From Streptomyces sp. Mut1 (GTDB lineage Bacteria; Actinomycetota; Actinomycetes; Streptomycetales; Streptomycetaceae), in contig NZ_CP120997.1 in assembly GCF_030719295.1 (NCBI RefSeq), positions 682,001 through 746,000 of the forward strand: a stretch of 64,000 nucleotides of DNA, given 5' to 3'. Below, piece by piece: positions 45,773 to 57,614 of this stretch (position 1 is the stretch's first letter; every line of letters starts with the position of its first letter). The notes under the pieces are model-generated. The model worked only from the letters and a program-made list of their open reading frames with translations. It searched no databases and was not told the DNA's origin. The translations under genes and the position numbers were made by a program.

Positions 45773-45804
45773 CTGCCCCCGGCCGCATCCGCGGCCGGGG
45801 GCAG
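45773..45804 (+). terminator. Hairpin terminator of pfkA
   Basis: CTGCCCCCGGCCGC and GCGGCCGGGGGCAG form a perfect 14-bp stem around ATCC, 20 bases downstream of the stop. Confidence 0.8.
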
Positions 45805-45871
45805 CTCTACTCTGGTCGGGACAACCAGCACGAAACAGGGACGTCCCGGCGTTCCCATCGGGAGTGAACAG

Positions 45872-46822
45872 ATGGATCACAGCGGGCACGGCATGAACAT
45901 GGACCTGCCGCCGTTCACGCTGGGACGGGGGCTCCACCTCTCCGCGGACCCGTTCTTCCTGACCGGCTGTGTCCTCGCCGTGCTCCTGTACGGGTACGGG
46001 GTGCTGCGGCTGCGCAGACGCGGGGACGAGTGGCCGGTGGCGCGCACGGTCCTCTTCGTCGTCGGGGTGCTGACCATCGCCCTGGTGATGTGCACCCGGC
46101 TCAACGACTACGGCATGGTCATGTTCAGCGTGCACATGGTGCAGCACATGGTGATCAGCATGCTGTCGCCGATCCTGCTGCTGCTGGGCGCTCCCGTGAC
46201 GCTCGCGCTGCGTGCGCTCCCGGTGGCGCGGCGTGGTTCGAAGGGGCCGCGCGAGCTGCTCCTGATGCTGCTGCACAGCCGGTACATGAAGGTCGTCACG
46301 CATCCCGCGTTCACGATCCCGCTGTTCATCGCCAGCCTGTACGCGCTGTACTTCACCCCGCTCTTCGACTATCTGATGGGTTCGACGGCCGGGCACCTGG
46401 GGATGATGGTCCACTTCCTGGCGGTCGGTCTGGTCTTCTTCTGGCCGATCATGGGCGTCGACCCCGGACCGCACCGGCCGGGGTATGTGATGCGGATGCT
46501 GGAGCTGTTCGCCGGGATGCCGTTCCACGCCTTCTTCGGGATCGCGCTCATGATGGCGTCCCAGCCGATGGTGGAGGTGTACAAGAACCCTCCGGCCTCG
46601 CTCGGCATCGACGCGCTGTCCGACCAGAGCGCGGCGGGCGGCATCGCCTGGGCGTTCAGCGAGATCCCCTCGGTGCTGGTCCTGGTGGCCCTGGTGTTCC
46701 AGTGGTACCGCTCGGAGCAGCGGACGGCGAAGCGCTCGGACCGGGCCGCGGACCGGGACGGCGATCAGGAGCTTCAGGCGTACAACGCCTATCTCGCGTC
46801 GTTGCAGGCGCGCGGACAGTAG
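45872..46822 (+). CDS. CtaG/caa3-type cytochrome c oxidase assembly protein
   Basis: A 316-residue membrane protein with about seven helices. Motifs include MCTRLNDYGMVMFSVHMVQHMVISMLSPILLLLGAPVTLALR, AGHLGMMVHFLAVGLVFFWPIMGVDPGPHRP and FHAFFGIALMMASQPMV, typical of the CtaG_caa3 family; the His residues of VHMVQHM and MVHF may bind copper. It probably helps assemble the aa3/caa3 terminal oxidase or deliver copper to it. GGGAG lies 7 bases before ATG. The pfkA terminator isolates it from upstream. A small membrane protein gene follows. Confidence 0.9.
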   Translation: MDHSGHGMNMDLPPFTLGRGLHLSADPFFLTGCVLAVLLYGYGVLRLRRRGDEWPVARTVLFVVGVLTIALVMCTRLNDYGMVMFSVHMVQHMVISMLSPILLLLGAPVTLALRALPVARRGSKGPRELLLMLLHSRYMKVVTHPAFTIPLFIASLYALYFTPLFDYLMGSTAGHLGMMVHFLAVGLVFFWPIMGVDPGPHRPGYVMRMLELFAGMPFHAFFGIALMMASQPMVEVYKNPPASLGIDALSDQSAAGGIAWAFSEIPSVLVLVALVFQWYRSEQRTAKRSDRAADRDGDQELQAYNAYLASLQARGQ

Positions 46823-46880
46823 CGGCGGAGGCGCCATCCGGGTGACGATGGAGTCACGGCCGCGCGGCCGATGAGGTCCT

Positions 46881-46975
46881 GTCCGGAGTTCCCCCGTCGT
46901 CCGCGCGGAGCGCGGGCGCGACGGCGGTCGGAGCGTGTGTGCCGGACGGCGGGGCGCGGACGGGGAACTCCGGAC
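46881..46975 (+). other. Long imperfect inverted repeat before the small membrane protein gene
   Basis: GTCCGGAGTTCCCC at 46881-46894 pairs perfectly with GGGGAACTCCGGAC ending at 46975; pairing continues inward with small bulges to CCGCGC (46901-46906) and GCGCGG (46954-46959). About 47 bases separate the arms. It lies directly upstream of the AGGAGGG ribosome site of the 52-codon gene and could be a terminator, attenuator or leader structure. Confidence 0.55.
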
Positions 46976-46996
46976 GGTACCTAGGAGGGTGCGCGC

Positions 46997-47155
46997 ATGT
47001 CCGGATCCACGAAGACGATGGGAATGCTCACCGCAGGCGCTCTGGTGGCGGTGACCGCCTACACGGTGGCACTGGGAAGCAACGGCTGGCTGTGGTTCGG
47101 CTGGGTGCTGCTGGGACTGATCACGATAGGGATGGCCGCGACCCGGGAGACCTGA
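46997..47155 (+). CDS. Small two-helix membrane protein of unknown function
   Basis: A 52-residue protein starting MSGSTKTMGMLTAGALVAV. Two hydrophobic segments, about residues 8-27 and 31-47, are separated by GSNGW, and the C-terminus TRET is polar. AGGAGGG lies 8 bases before ATG, which makes this a real small gene. I do not recognise the family; similar short proteins occur near cytochrome oxidase assembly genes in Streptomyces. A perfect hairpin terminator follows 29 bases after the stop. Confidence 0.75.
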   Translation: MSGSTKTMGMLTAGALVAVTAYTVALGSNGWLWFGWVLLGLITIGMAATRET

Positions 47156-47183
47156 CCGGGAGAGCGGTTCCGACACCTCCTGG

Positions 47184-47215
47184 GGCCTGTCCGGCGGAGC
47201 ACGACCGGACAGGCC
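47184..47215 (+). terminator. Hairpin terminator after the small membrane protein gene
   Basis: GGCCTGTCCGG and CCGGACAGGCC form a perfect 11-bp stem with a 10-base loop. Confidence 0.75.
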
Positions 47216-49737
<2,522 letters not shown>

Positions 49738-49861
49738 CCCCCGGGCCGCCACCGGCTCCTCTCCCCTCCCTCCCCCTGCTCCTCCCCCGCATTCACCGCA
49801 CCCCCGTCCCCACGGATTCCCCTCCTCCCCTCCCCCGACGACACCCGCCACTGGAGGATTT

Positions 49862-52669
49862 GTGTCGATATCACGGAGAACGTTCAGCAGCGCCCTGGGC
49901 GGCAGCGTGCTCGCCCTGGGCCTGGTGCAGGGCACGGCCGTCGCCAAGCCGGCCCCGGCACAGTCCGGTACCGGCGCCCGGGCCGCCGCCGCGGGCGACG
50001 ACCCGTACACCCAGGCCTTCCTCACCCAGTACGGCAAGATCAAGGAAGCCGCCAACGGCTACTTCAGCCCCGACGGTCTCCCCTACCACTCGGTCGAGAC
50101 CCTGATGGTCGAGGCTCCCGACCACGGCCACCAGACCACGTCGGAGGCCGTCAGCTTCTGGATGTGGCTGGAGGCGGCGTACGGGCGGGTGACGAGTGAC
50201 TGGGCCCCCTTCAACGCGGCCTGGGCGGTGGCGGAGAAGACCATCATCCCGCAGCACGCCGACCAGTCCACCAGCGATTCCTACAACCCGTCGGCGCCCG
50301 CGACCTACGCGCCGGAGCACCCGCTGCCGGACGGCTACCCCTCCGCCCTGGACGGCAACGTCCCGGTGGGCACCGACCCCCTTTCGTCCGAACTCGCCTC
50401 GTCCTACGGGACGATGGACATCTACGGCATGCACTGGCTGATGGACCTGGACAACGTCTACGGCTACGGCAACAAGCCGGGAACCGGCGGCGAGTCGGGG
50501 CCCGGCGCCGGCGCCTCCTTCATCAACACCTACCAGCGCGGTGCGCAGGAGTCGGTGTGGGAGACGGTCCCGCAGCCGACCACCGACCTCTTCGAGTACG
50601 GCGGCCCCAACGGCTACCTCGACCTGTTCGTCGGGGACTCCGCCTACGCCGAGCAGTGGAAGTACACCAACGCGCCGGACGCCGACGCCCGCGCGGTGCA
50701 GGCTGCCTACTGGGCGTACCGCTGGGCCTCGGAGCAGGGCAAGGAGAGCCAGGTCGCGGACTCGGTGGCGAAGGCCGCCAAGATGGGCGACTACCTGCGG
50801 TACGCCATGTTCGACAAGTACTTCAAGCGGATCGGCGACTGCACCGACCCGAACTCCTGCCCCGCGGCGTCCGGCCGGGACTCCCAGCACTACCTGCTGT
50901 CGTGGTACTACGCCTGGGGCGGGGCCGCGGCGGGCAGCGGCGGCGGCTGGGCGTGGCGCATCGGTGACGGCGCCTCGCACCAGGGCTACCAGAACCCGCT
51001 GGCCGCGTGGGCGCTGTCCAACGTGCCGTCGCTGACCCCGAAGTCCGCGACCGCCAAGTCGGACTGGTCCAAGAGCCTGACCCGGCAGCTGGAGTTCCTG
51101 ACCTGGCTCCAGTCCAGCGAGGGCGCCCTCGCGGGCGGCTGCACCAACAGCTGGGAGGGCAGCTACAGCCGGCCCCCGGCCGGGACGCCGACCTTCTACG
51201 GGATGGCGTACGACTGGCAGCCGGTCTACCACGACCCGGCGAGCAACAACTGGTTCGGCTTCCAGGCCTGGGGCATGGAACGGGTCGCCGCGTACTACTA
51301 CGTCACCGGCAACGCGGCCGCCGAGGCGGTGCTGTCCAAGTGGGTCGCCTGGGCGTCGAGCGAGACGACGGTGGGCGCCGACGGGAGCTTCCGCTTCCCC
51401 TCCACCCTGAACTGGACCGGACAGCCGGACACCTGGGACGCGGCCTCGCCCGGCGACAACGCCGGTCTGCACGTCTCGGTCGTGGACTACGCCAACGACG
51501 TCGGCGTGGGCGCCGCGTACGTCAAGACGCTCACCTACTACGCCGCCAAGTCGGGTGACGAGGACGCGGCGGCGCTGGCGAAGGCGCTGCTGGACGCGAT
51601 GGCGCTGAACACCACGGACAAGGGCATCTCGGTCCCGGAGACGCGGCTCGACTACAACCGCTTCGACGACGAGGTGTACATCCCCTCCGGCTGGTCGGGC
51701 ACCATGCCCAACGGCGACCCGATCCAGCCCGGTTCGACCTTCATCGGCATCCGCAGCTGGTACAAGGACGACCCGGACTGGCCGAAGGTGCAGGCCTACC
51801 TCGACGGCGGCGACGCCCCCACCTTCACCTACCACCGGTTCTGGGCGCAGGCGGCGCTCGCGCTCGCCTTCGCGATCTACGCGGAGCTGCTGGTGGAGGG
51901 CGGCGGCGGTGAGCCGGGCGGCGACACCGAGCCCCCCACGTCCCCGGCGGGCGTCACCGTGTCCGCGACCACCAAGGACAGCGTCTCGCTCTCCTGGTCG
52001 GCCGCCACCGACAACGTGGCGGTGACCGGCTACGACGTGTACCGCAACGGTGTGCTGGCCGGCAACCCGACCGGGCCGGCGTTCACCGACACCGGGCTCG
52101 CCGCAGCCACCGAGTACACCTACGCGGTCGCGGCGCGGGACGCCGGCGGCAACACATCGGCGCTGTCCGACGCGGTCCTCGCCACCACGAAGGCGGACGG
52201 CTCGACCGGGACCGGCGCGGTCAAGGTGCAGTACAAGAACACCGACTCCGCCGCGGGCGACAACCAGATCCGGCCGGCCCTCCAGCTGGTGAACACCGGC
52301 AGCGCCCCGGTCGACCTGACGACGGTGAAGCTGCGGTACTGGTTCACCGCCGACGGCGGTCCGAGCACCTTCGGCACGTACTGCGACTACGCCGCGCTCG
52401 GCTCGTCCAACATCACGCACACGGTGGTCGCCGTCCCGAGCCCGAAGGCCGGTGCCGACCGCTATCTGGAGATCGGCTTCACGGGCGGGGCGGGCACCCT
52501 GGCCGCCGGCGCCTCCACGGGCGAGATCCAGCTGCGGATCAACAAGAGCGACTGGTCGAACTTCGACGAGAGCGACGACTACAGCCGGGCCACCAACACC
52601 ACGTACGCGGACTCCTCCAAGGTCGGCGCCTTCGTCGCGGGCGCCCTGGCCTGGGGAGTCGAGCCCTGA
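49862..52669 (+). CDS. Secreted GH48 processive cellulase with FN3 and CBM3
   Basis: A 935-residue secreted cellulase. The N-terminus [14 protein letters not shown] has a twin-arginine motif, so Tat export is possible. The GH48 domain runs about 45-680 and starts [24 protein letters not shown]; Glu95 in HQTTSEAVS is the proposed acid. One fibronectin III module (about 689-778) and a C-terminal CBM3 (about 788-935) follow. GH48 enzymes cut cellobiose from reducing chain ends and are the key processive enzyme of many bacterial cellulase sets. GTG start, GGAGG 5 bases upstream. It follows the xylanase gene by 124 bases with no terminator and no CebR box of its own. Confidence 0.95.
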   Translation: MSISRRTFSSALGGSVLALGLVQGTAVAKPAPAQSGTGARAAAAGDDPYTQAFLTQYGKIKEAANGYFSPDGLPYHSVETLMVEAPDHGHQTTSEAVSFWMWLEAAYGRVTSDWAPFNAAWAVAEKTIIPQHADQSTSDSYNPSAPATYAPEHPLPDGYPSALDGNVPVGTDPLSSELASSYGTMDIYGMHWLMDLDNVYGYGNKPGTGGESGPGAGASFINTYQRGAQESVWETVPQPTTDLFEYGGPNGYLDLFVGDSAYAEQWKYTNAPDADARAVQAAYWAYRWASEQGKESQVADSVAKAAKMGDYLRYAMFDKYFKRIGDCTDPNSCPAASGRDSQHYLLSWYYAWGGAAAGSGGGWAWRIGDGASHQGYQNPLAAWALSNVPSLTPKSATAKSDWSKSLTRQLEFLTWLQSSEGALAGGCTNSWEGSYSRPPAGTPTFYGMAYDWQPVYHDPASNNWFGFQAWGMERVAAYYYVTGNAAAEAVLSKWVAWASSETTVGADGSFRFPSTLNWTGQPDTWDAASPGDNAGLHVSVVDYANDVGVGAAYVKTLTYYAAKSGDEDAAALAKALLDAMALNTTDKGISVPETRLDYNRFDDEVYIPSGWSGTMPNGDPIQPGSTFIGIRSWYKDDPDWPKVQAYLDGGDAPTFTYHRFWAQAALALAFAIYAELLVEGGGGEPGGDTEPPTSPAGVTVSATTKDSVSLSWSAATDNVAVTGYDVYRNGVLAGNPTGPAFTDTGLAAATEYTYAVAARDAGGNTSALSDAVLATTKADGSTGTGAVKVQYKNTDSAAGDNQIRPALQLVNTGSAPVDLTTVKLRYWFTADGGPSTFGTYCDYAALGSSNITHTVVAVPSPKAGADRYLEIGFTGGAGTLAAGASTGEIQLRINKSDWSNFDESDDYSRATNTTYADSSKVGAFVAGALAWGVEP

Positions 52670-52698
52670 CCGGCTGAGACACCGGTCACCCCACCACT

Positions 52699-52743
52699 CC
52701 CGATGGCGGGTCTATCACTCACCCCGCTGAGCCCGCCATCGGG
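52699..52743 (+). terminator. Hairpin between the GH48 and GH6 genes
   Basis: CCCGATGGCGGG and CCCGCCATCGGG form a perfect 12-bp stem with a 21-base loop, 30 bases after the GH48 stop. It may end part of the transcripts or act as a processing or stability element. Confidence 0.6.
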
Positions 52744-52761
52744 CAGCACCCCCCATGAACC

Positions 52762-52786
52762 CGTCTGCGGGGAGTTTCCGCAGACG
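52762..52786 (+). other. Hairpin just before the GH6 ribosome site
   Basis: CGTCTGCGG and CCGCAGACG form a perfect 9-bp stem with a 7-base loop, ending about 5 bases before the GAGAGGAG leader sequence of the GH6 gene. It could protect the 5' end of the GH6 message. Confidence 0.55.
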
Positions 52787-52808
52787 TACGAGAGGAGCAC
52801 GGAGCCGC

Positions 52809-54953
52809 ATGAGTACCAGAGGCACCATCAAGCAAGGGCTACACAGGAGGCTGGCCGCAGTCTCCGCCCTGGCCATGGGCGCAGCCCTGGCGGTGGCCAT
52901 CCCCACCACCGCCGACGCGGCGGCTGCCCGGGTCGACAACCCCTACGTCGGCGCCACGGCCTACGTGAACCCCGACTGGTCCGCCAAGGCCGCCGCCGAG
53001 CCGGGCGGCGCCGCCATCGCCGACACCCCGGGCTTCGTCTGGATGGACCGTATCGCGGCCATCGGCGGCTCGTCCGAGGCGATGAGCCTGCGCGAGCACC
53101 TGGACACCGCCCTCGACCAGGGTGCGAACCTCTTCCAGGTCGTCATCTACGACCTGCCGGGGCGCGACTGCGCGGCGCTGGCGTCCAACGGCGAGCTCGG
53201 CCCCACGGAGCTCGACCGGTACAAGACGGAGTACATCGACCCGATCTCCGAGATCCTCGCCGACCCGGCCTACGCCGACCTGCGCATCGTCACGATCATC
53301 GAGCCCGACTCGCTGCCCAACCTCGTCACCAACGCGGGCGGTACCGAGGGCTCGACCGACGCCTGCGCGGTGATGAAGGCCAACGGCAACTACGAGAAGG
53401 GTGTCGGCTACGCCCTGCACACCCTGGGTGCCATTCCCAACGTCTACAACTACGTGGACGCGGCTCACCACGGCTGGCTGGGCTGGGACTCCAACATGGG
53501 CCCGGCCGCGACCGAGTTCAAGAAGGCGGCCACCTCCGAGGGCGCCACGGTCGACGACGTCGCCGGCTTCATTGTGAACACGGCCAACTACTCGGCTCTC
53601 AAGGAGCCGAACTTCGACGTCACCGACTCGGTGAACGGCACCACCGTGCGCCAGTCGAAGTGGGTCGACTGGAACTACTACGTCGATGAGCTGTCGTTCG
53701 CCCAGGCCCTGCGCACCCTGCTGGTGAGCGAGGGCTTCAACTCGAACATCGGCATGCTGATCGACACCGCCCGCAACGGCTGGGGCGGCTCCGACCGGCC
53801 CACCTCGGCGGGCCCGCTGACCAGCGTGGACGCGTACGTGGACGGCGGCCGGGTCGACCGGCGCATCCACGCCGGAAACTGGTGCAACCAGACCGGTGCC
53901 GGCATCGGTGAGCGGCCCACCACCGCCCCGGAGCCCGGGATCGACGCCTACGTGTGGGCGAAGCCCCCGGGGGAGTCGGACGGCAGCAGCCAGCCCGAGG
54001 ACAACGACGAGGGCAAGGGCTTCGACCGGATGTGCGACCCCACGTACACCGGTAACGGCCGCAACGGCAACAGCATGAGCGGTGCGCTGCCGAACTCCCC
54101 GGTCGCGGGCCACTGGTTCTCCGCGCAGTTCCAGGAGCTGGTGCGCAACGCCTACCCGGCGATCGACAACAACGGCGGTGGCGACAACGGCGGCGGTGAC
54201 AACGGCGGCGACGACGACACCCAGGCGCCGACCGCGCCGACCGGCCTGACGGCCACGGCGAAGACCAGCAGCAGCGTCTCGCTGTCCTGGACGGCGTCGA
54301 GCGACGACACCGGCGTGACGGGCTACACCGTGTACCGCGACGGCGTCCAGGTGGGCACCTCCACCACGACCTCGTACACCGACACGGGCCTTTCGGCCTC
54401 GACCGCCTACAGCTACACGGTCAAGGCGAAGGACGCGGCCGGCAACGTCTCGGCGGCCTCTTCGGCCCTCTCGGCCACCACCTCCGCGGGTGGCGGCACC
54501 GGAACGGGCGCCCTGAAGGTCCAGTACAAGAACAATGACTCCTCCGCGACCGACAACCAGATCCGGATGGGTCTCCAGCTGGTCAACACCGGCAGCACCG
54601 CGGTCGACCTGTCCACGGTGAAGCTGCGCTACTGGTTCACCCCGGAGTCCGGTTCGTCCACCTTCGGCACCGCGTGCGACTACGCGGTCCTGGGCTGCGG
54701 CAACCTGACGCTCGGTGTGAAGACGGGCGGCTCGGAGGCAGGTGCCAGCCACTACCTGGAGGTCTCCTTCGGCAGTGGCAGCCTCGCGGCCGGTGCCTCC
54801 ACCGGTGAGATGCAGCTGCGGCTGAACAAGAGTGACTGGTCCAACTTCAACGAGGCGGACGACTACAGCTACTCGACCTCCACCAGCTTCACCGACGCGT
54901 CGAAGGTCGGCGTCTACGTGGCCGGTGCGCTCTCCTGGGGCACCGCGCCCTGA
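52809..54953 (+). CDS. Secreted GH6 cellulase with FN3 and CBM3
   Basis: A 714-residue secreted cellulase. The signal peptide is about residues 1-38 (HRRLAAVSALAMGAALAVAIPTTADA). The GH6 domain (about 42-450) shows YDLPGRDCAALAS with the proton-modulating Asp, TIIEPDSLPNL with the acid Asp, and YNYVDAAHHGWLGW. A Gly/Asp/Asn linker, one FN3 module (about 475-560) and a C-terminal CBM3 (about 568-714) follow. The long GH6 domain with DPTYTGNGRNGNSMSGALPNSPVAGHW-type loops suggests a cellobiohydrolase acting from the non-reducing end. It complements the GH48 enzyme. Start ATG 52809 with GGAG 4 bases and AGAGGAG 10 bases upstream. Confidence 0.95.
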   Translation: MSTRGTIKQGLHRRLAAVSALAMGAALAVAIPTTADAAAARVDNPYVGATAYVNPDWSAKAAAEPGGAAIADTPGFVWMDRIAAIGGSSEAMSLREHLDTALDQGANLFQVVIYDLPGRDCAALASNGELGPTELDRYKTEYIDPISEILADPAYADLRIVTIIEPDSLPNLVTNAGGTEGSTDACAVMKANGNYEKGVGYALHTLGAIPNVYNYVDAAHHGWLGWDSNMGPAATEFKKAATSEGATVDDVAGFIVNTANYSALKEPNFDVTDSVNGTTVRQSKWVDWNYYVDELSFAQALRTLLVSEGFNSNIGMLIDTARNGWGGSDRPTSAGPLTSVDAYVDGGRVDRRIHAGNWCNQTGAGIGERPTTAPEPGIDAYVWAKPPGESDGSSQPEDNDEGKGFDRMCDPTYTGNGRNGNSMSGALPNSPVAGHWFSAQFQELVRNAYPAIDNNGGGDNGGGDNGGDDDTQAPTAPTGLTATAKTSSSVSLSWTASSDDTGVTGYTVYRDGVQVGTSTTTSYTDTGLSASTAYSYTVKAKDAAGNVSAASSALSATTSAGGGTGTGALKVQYKNNDSSATDNQIRMGLQLVNTGSTAVDLSTVKLRYWFTPESGSSTFGTACDYAVLGCGNLTLGVKTGGSEAGASHYLEVSFGSGSLAAGASTGEMQLRLNKSDWSNFNEADDYSYSTSTSFTDASKVGVYVAGALSWGTAP

Positions 54954-54980
54954 TCACCCGCCGGATGATCCGGTGACTCC

Positions 54981-55014
54981 GTCCGGCCCCGCCATCCACA
55001 TGGCGGGGCCGGAC
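54981..55014 (+). terminator. Strong hairpin terminator of the cellulolytic cluster
   Basis: GTCCGGCCCCGCCAT and ATGGCGGGGCCGGAC form a perfect 15-bp stem around CCAC, 27 bases after the GH6 stop. Confidence 0.85.
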
Positions 55015-55119
55015 CCATTGCGCACAAGTGATCGACCGGTTTTTGTTATGGTCCCCGCCGGGCCGCATCTCCCAGGTGTGCGTGAAGCCGGAACAGGACT
55101 CGGGAAGAGTGAGCACAGC

Positions 55120-56709
55120 ATGGGCAAGGACCGCGAGAGGGCGTTGATCAAGGCGGCGCGGGCCGGGGACGCCGACGCCAAGGACCAGCTCGTCGCGGAC
55201 TATCTGCCGCTGCTGTACAACATCGTCGGGCGTGCGCTGAACGGGCACGCGGACGTGGACGACGTCGTGCAGGAGACCGTCCTACGCATGCTGCGCGCAC
55301 TGCCCGGCCTGCGGACGCCGGAGCGTTTCCGCTCCTGGCTGGTGGCCATCGCGATGAACGAGATACGCGGGCACTGGCGGGAGCGGCAGACCGCGCCCAT
55401 CCCCGCCGAGCCGCTGGCCACCGGCCGTGACACCGCCGACCCCGGTGCCGATTTCGTCGATGTGACCATATTGCGGCTCGGTCTGTCCGGACAGCGCCGG
55501 CAGGTCGCCGAGGCGACCCGCTGGGTGGACGAGGACGACCGGGCACTGCTTTCGCTGTGGTGGCTCGAAGCGGCCGGGGAGCTGTCCCGGGCCGAGGTGG
55601 CGGCCGCGATGAACCTCTCCCCCGAGCACACCGCCGTGCGTGTGCAGCGGATGAAGGCGCAGCTGGACACCGCGAGGGTGGTGGTGGGCGCGCTGGCCGC
55701 GCAGCCCCGGTGTGTGCTGCTGGAGGACATCCTCGTCGGGTGGGACGGGGTGCCCTCGCCGCTGTGGCGCAAACGCATCGCGCGGCACGCCCGCGGCTGC
55801 ACGGTCTGCTCGGGGTTCGGCGCGGGGCTGGTCCCGGCCGAGGGGCTGCTGGTCGGGCTGGCGCTGGTGCCGCTCGCGGTGGCGGGCGCCGGACACACGG
55901 CGCGGCTCGCCGAGGTGGCGTACGCCACGCCGGTGCCCGGCCGGATGGGACGGGCCGAGCTCCGGCGCGACCAGACGCGGCGGCGCCGGCGCAACGCCGT
56001 GGTGGCCTCGGTGGTCGCGGTGGGGGCCCTGGGCGCCGGGGGCGCGGTCGTCCATCTGTCGACGGGCGAAAGCGGCGAGGCGACGCGGGTGGCGTCCGCC
56101 CCTTCGGCCGACGTCGCCCCCGCGCCGGCCTCGTCCGGCCCCTCCCCCTCCCCGTCGCCGTCCGCCTCCTCCTCGCCGTCCCCCAGCAGCAGCGCGAGCC
56201 CCACCCCCACGAAGACGAAGGCCAAGCCGAAGCCGAAGAAGACGGCCACCGCGAGCAGCCGCCCCCCGACGGCCCCGTCCTCGCACACCACCCGCCCGGC
56301 CCCGCCCCAGCCCGCGCCGAGCCCGGCCTCCGACGCGCAGCAGGTGGTGGCGCTGGTCAACACCGAACGCGCCAAGGAGGGCTGCGGGCCGGTGAGCGGC
56401 AACGCGCAGCTGGCGACCGCCGCACAGCGGCATTCCGAGGACATGGCCGCGCACGACTACTTCTCGCACACCTCGCAGGACGGCTCGGGCCCCGGAGACC
56501 GGATCACCGCCGCCGGCTACCGGTGGAGCACGTACGGCGAGAACATAGCCAAGGGGCAGCGCACACCGGCCGATGTGATGAACTCCTGGATGAACAGCCC
56601 CGGTCACCGCGCGAACATTCTGAACTGCGCGTTCAAGGAGCTGGGCGTGGGCATCCAGAACAGCTCCGGCGGCATCGTCTGGACCCAGGACTTCGGCACG
56701 GGGCTGTGA
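55120..56709 (+). CDS. ECF-like sigma factor fused to a membrane segment and extracellular CAP domain
   Basis: A 529-residue chimera. Residues about 20-90 form sigma region 2 (LLYNIVGRALNGHADVDDVVQETVLRMLRAL, FRSWLVAIAMNEIRGHWR) and 128-190 sigma region 4 (LSRAEVAAAMNLSPEHTAVRVQRMKAQL). His223, Cys227 and Cys230 (HARGCTVC) recall the zinc motif of anti-sigma factors. After a basic stretch one helix (292-313) crosses the membrane, followed by an 85-residue Pro/Ser/Lys wall-spanning linker and a CAP/SCP domain (405-529; AAQRHSEDMAAHDYFSHTS, YGENIAKGQ, NSPGHRANIL). The layout implies a membrane-tethered sigma factor with its own outside sensor. The gene follows the cellulase terminator and has GGAAGAG upstream. 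The target promoters are unknown. Confidence 0.88.
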   Translation: MGKDRERALIKAARAGDADAKDQLVADYLPLLYNIVGRALNGHADVDDVVQETVLRMLRALPGLRTPERFRSWLVAIAMNEIRGHWRERQTAPIPAEPLATGRDTADPGADFVDVTILRLGLSGQRRQVAEATRWVDEDDRALLSLWWLEAAGELSRAEVAAAMNLSPEHTAVRVQRMKAQLDTARVVVGALAAQPRCVLLEDILVGWDGVPSPLWRKRIARHARGCTVCSGFGAGLVPAEGLLVGLALVPLAVAGAGHTARLAEVAYATPVPGRMGRAELRRDQTRRRRRNAVVASVVAVGALGAGGAVVHLSTGESGEATRVASAPSADVAPAPASSGPSPSPSPSASSSPSPSSSASPTPTKTKAKPKPKKTATASSRPPTAPSSHTTRPAPPQPAPSPASDAQQVVALVNTERAKEGCGPVSGNAQLATAAQRHSEDMAAHDYFSHTSQDGSGPGDRITAAGYRWSTYGENIAKGQRTPADVMNSWMNSPGHRANILNCAFKELGVGIQNSSGGIVWTQDFGTGL

Positions 56710-56837
56710 GGGGCCCCGGCTTTCGGGCGTGAGCGCGGGGTACATGTCCCACCGGGCTACGATCGGCCGCCGCGGGCGGAGCCGATCGTCCGCACGCCGC
56801 TTCGCTGAGCCGCTGACCAGCAGACCGGGGAGAGACC

Positions 56838-57551
56838 GTGTTCTACTACGTCCTCAAGTACGTCGTCATCGGGCCGCTGTTGAGGCTGCTGTTCCGGCCG
56901 GTTATCGAGGGCGCGGAGCATATCCCGGACGACGGCGCCGCGATCGTCGCCGGAAACCACCTGTCGTTCTCCGACCACTTCCTGATGCCCTCGATCATCA
57001 AGCGGCGCATCACCTTCCTCGCCAAGGCGGAGTACTTCACCGGTCCCGGGGTGAAGGGCCGGCTGACCGCCGCGTTCTTCCGCAGCGCCGGGCAGATCCC
57101 CGTGGACCGCTCGGGCAAGGAGGCGGGGCAGGCCGCGATCCGCGAGGGGCTCGGGGTCCTGGGCCGGGGAGAGCTGCTGGGCATCTATCCGGAGGGGACC
57201 CGCTCGCACGACGGCCGGCTCTACAAGGGCAAGGTGGGGGTCGCGGTGATGGCCATCCGCGCCCAGGTGCCGGTGGTGCCGTGCGCCATGGTCGGCACCT
57301 TCGAGATCCAGCCGCCCGGCAAGGTCCTCCCCCGCATCAAGCAGGTCACCATCCGCTTCGGCGAACCGCTGGACTTCTCCCGCTACGCGGGCCTGGAGAA
57401 CCAGAAGACGGCGGTCCGCGCGGTGACCGACGAGATCATGTACGCGATCCTCGGCCTCTCCGGTCAGGAGTACGTCGACGAGTACGCGGCCAAGGTGAAG
57501 GAAGCCGCCCAGGCGCGGCAGCCGGGCAGGTTCCCGAAACTGCGACGCTGA
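56838..57551 (+). CDS. PlsC-type 1-acylglycerol-3-phosphate acyltransferase
   Basis: A 237-residue acyltransferase. Motif I is GNHLSFSDHF (HxxxxD), motif II about QIPVDRSGKEAG, motif III IYPEGTRS and motif IV VPVVPCAMVG. A short hydrophobic N-terminus (VLKYVVIGPLLRLLF) probably binds the membrane. It acylates lysophosphatidic acid or a similar acceptor in phospholipid synthesis. GTG start with GGGGAGAG upstream. It lies 128 bases after the sigma-CAP gene and 63 bases before an epimerase-like gene. Confidence 0.92.
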   Translation: MFYYVLKYVVIGPLLRLLFRPVIEGAEHIPDDGAAIVAGNHLSFSDHFLMPSIIKRRITFLAKAEYFTGPGVKGRLTAAFFRSAGQIPVDRSGKEAGQAAIREGLGVLGRGELLGIYPEGTRSHDGRLYKGKVGVAVMAIRAQVPVVPCAMVGTFEIQPPGKVLPRIKQVTIRFGEPLDFSRYAGLENQKTAVRAVTDEIMYAILGLSGQEYVDEYAAKVKEAAQARQPGRFPKLRR

Positions 57552-57614
57552 GGGCGGATTCGCGATCGGTGAACCTTCCTGGCCGGGGCCTTGGAACCGA
57601 TCTAGCTTCGCTGC

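Noticed and set aside
49871..52420. An 849-codon minus-strand frame
   Set aside because: Antisense shadow of the GH48 cellulase gene with Val/Gly/Arg composition.
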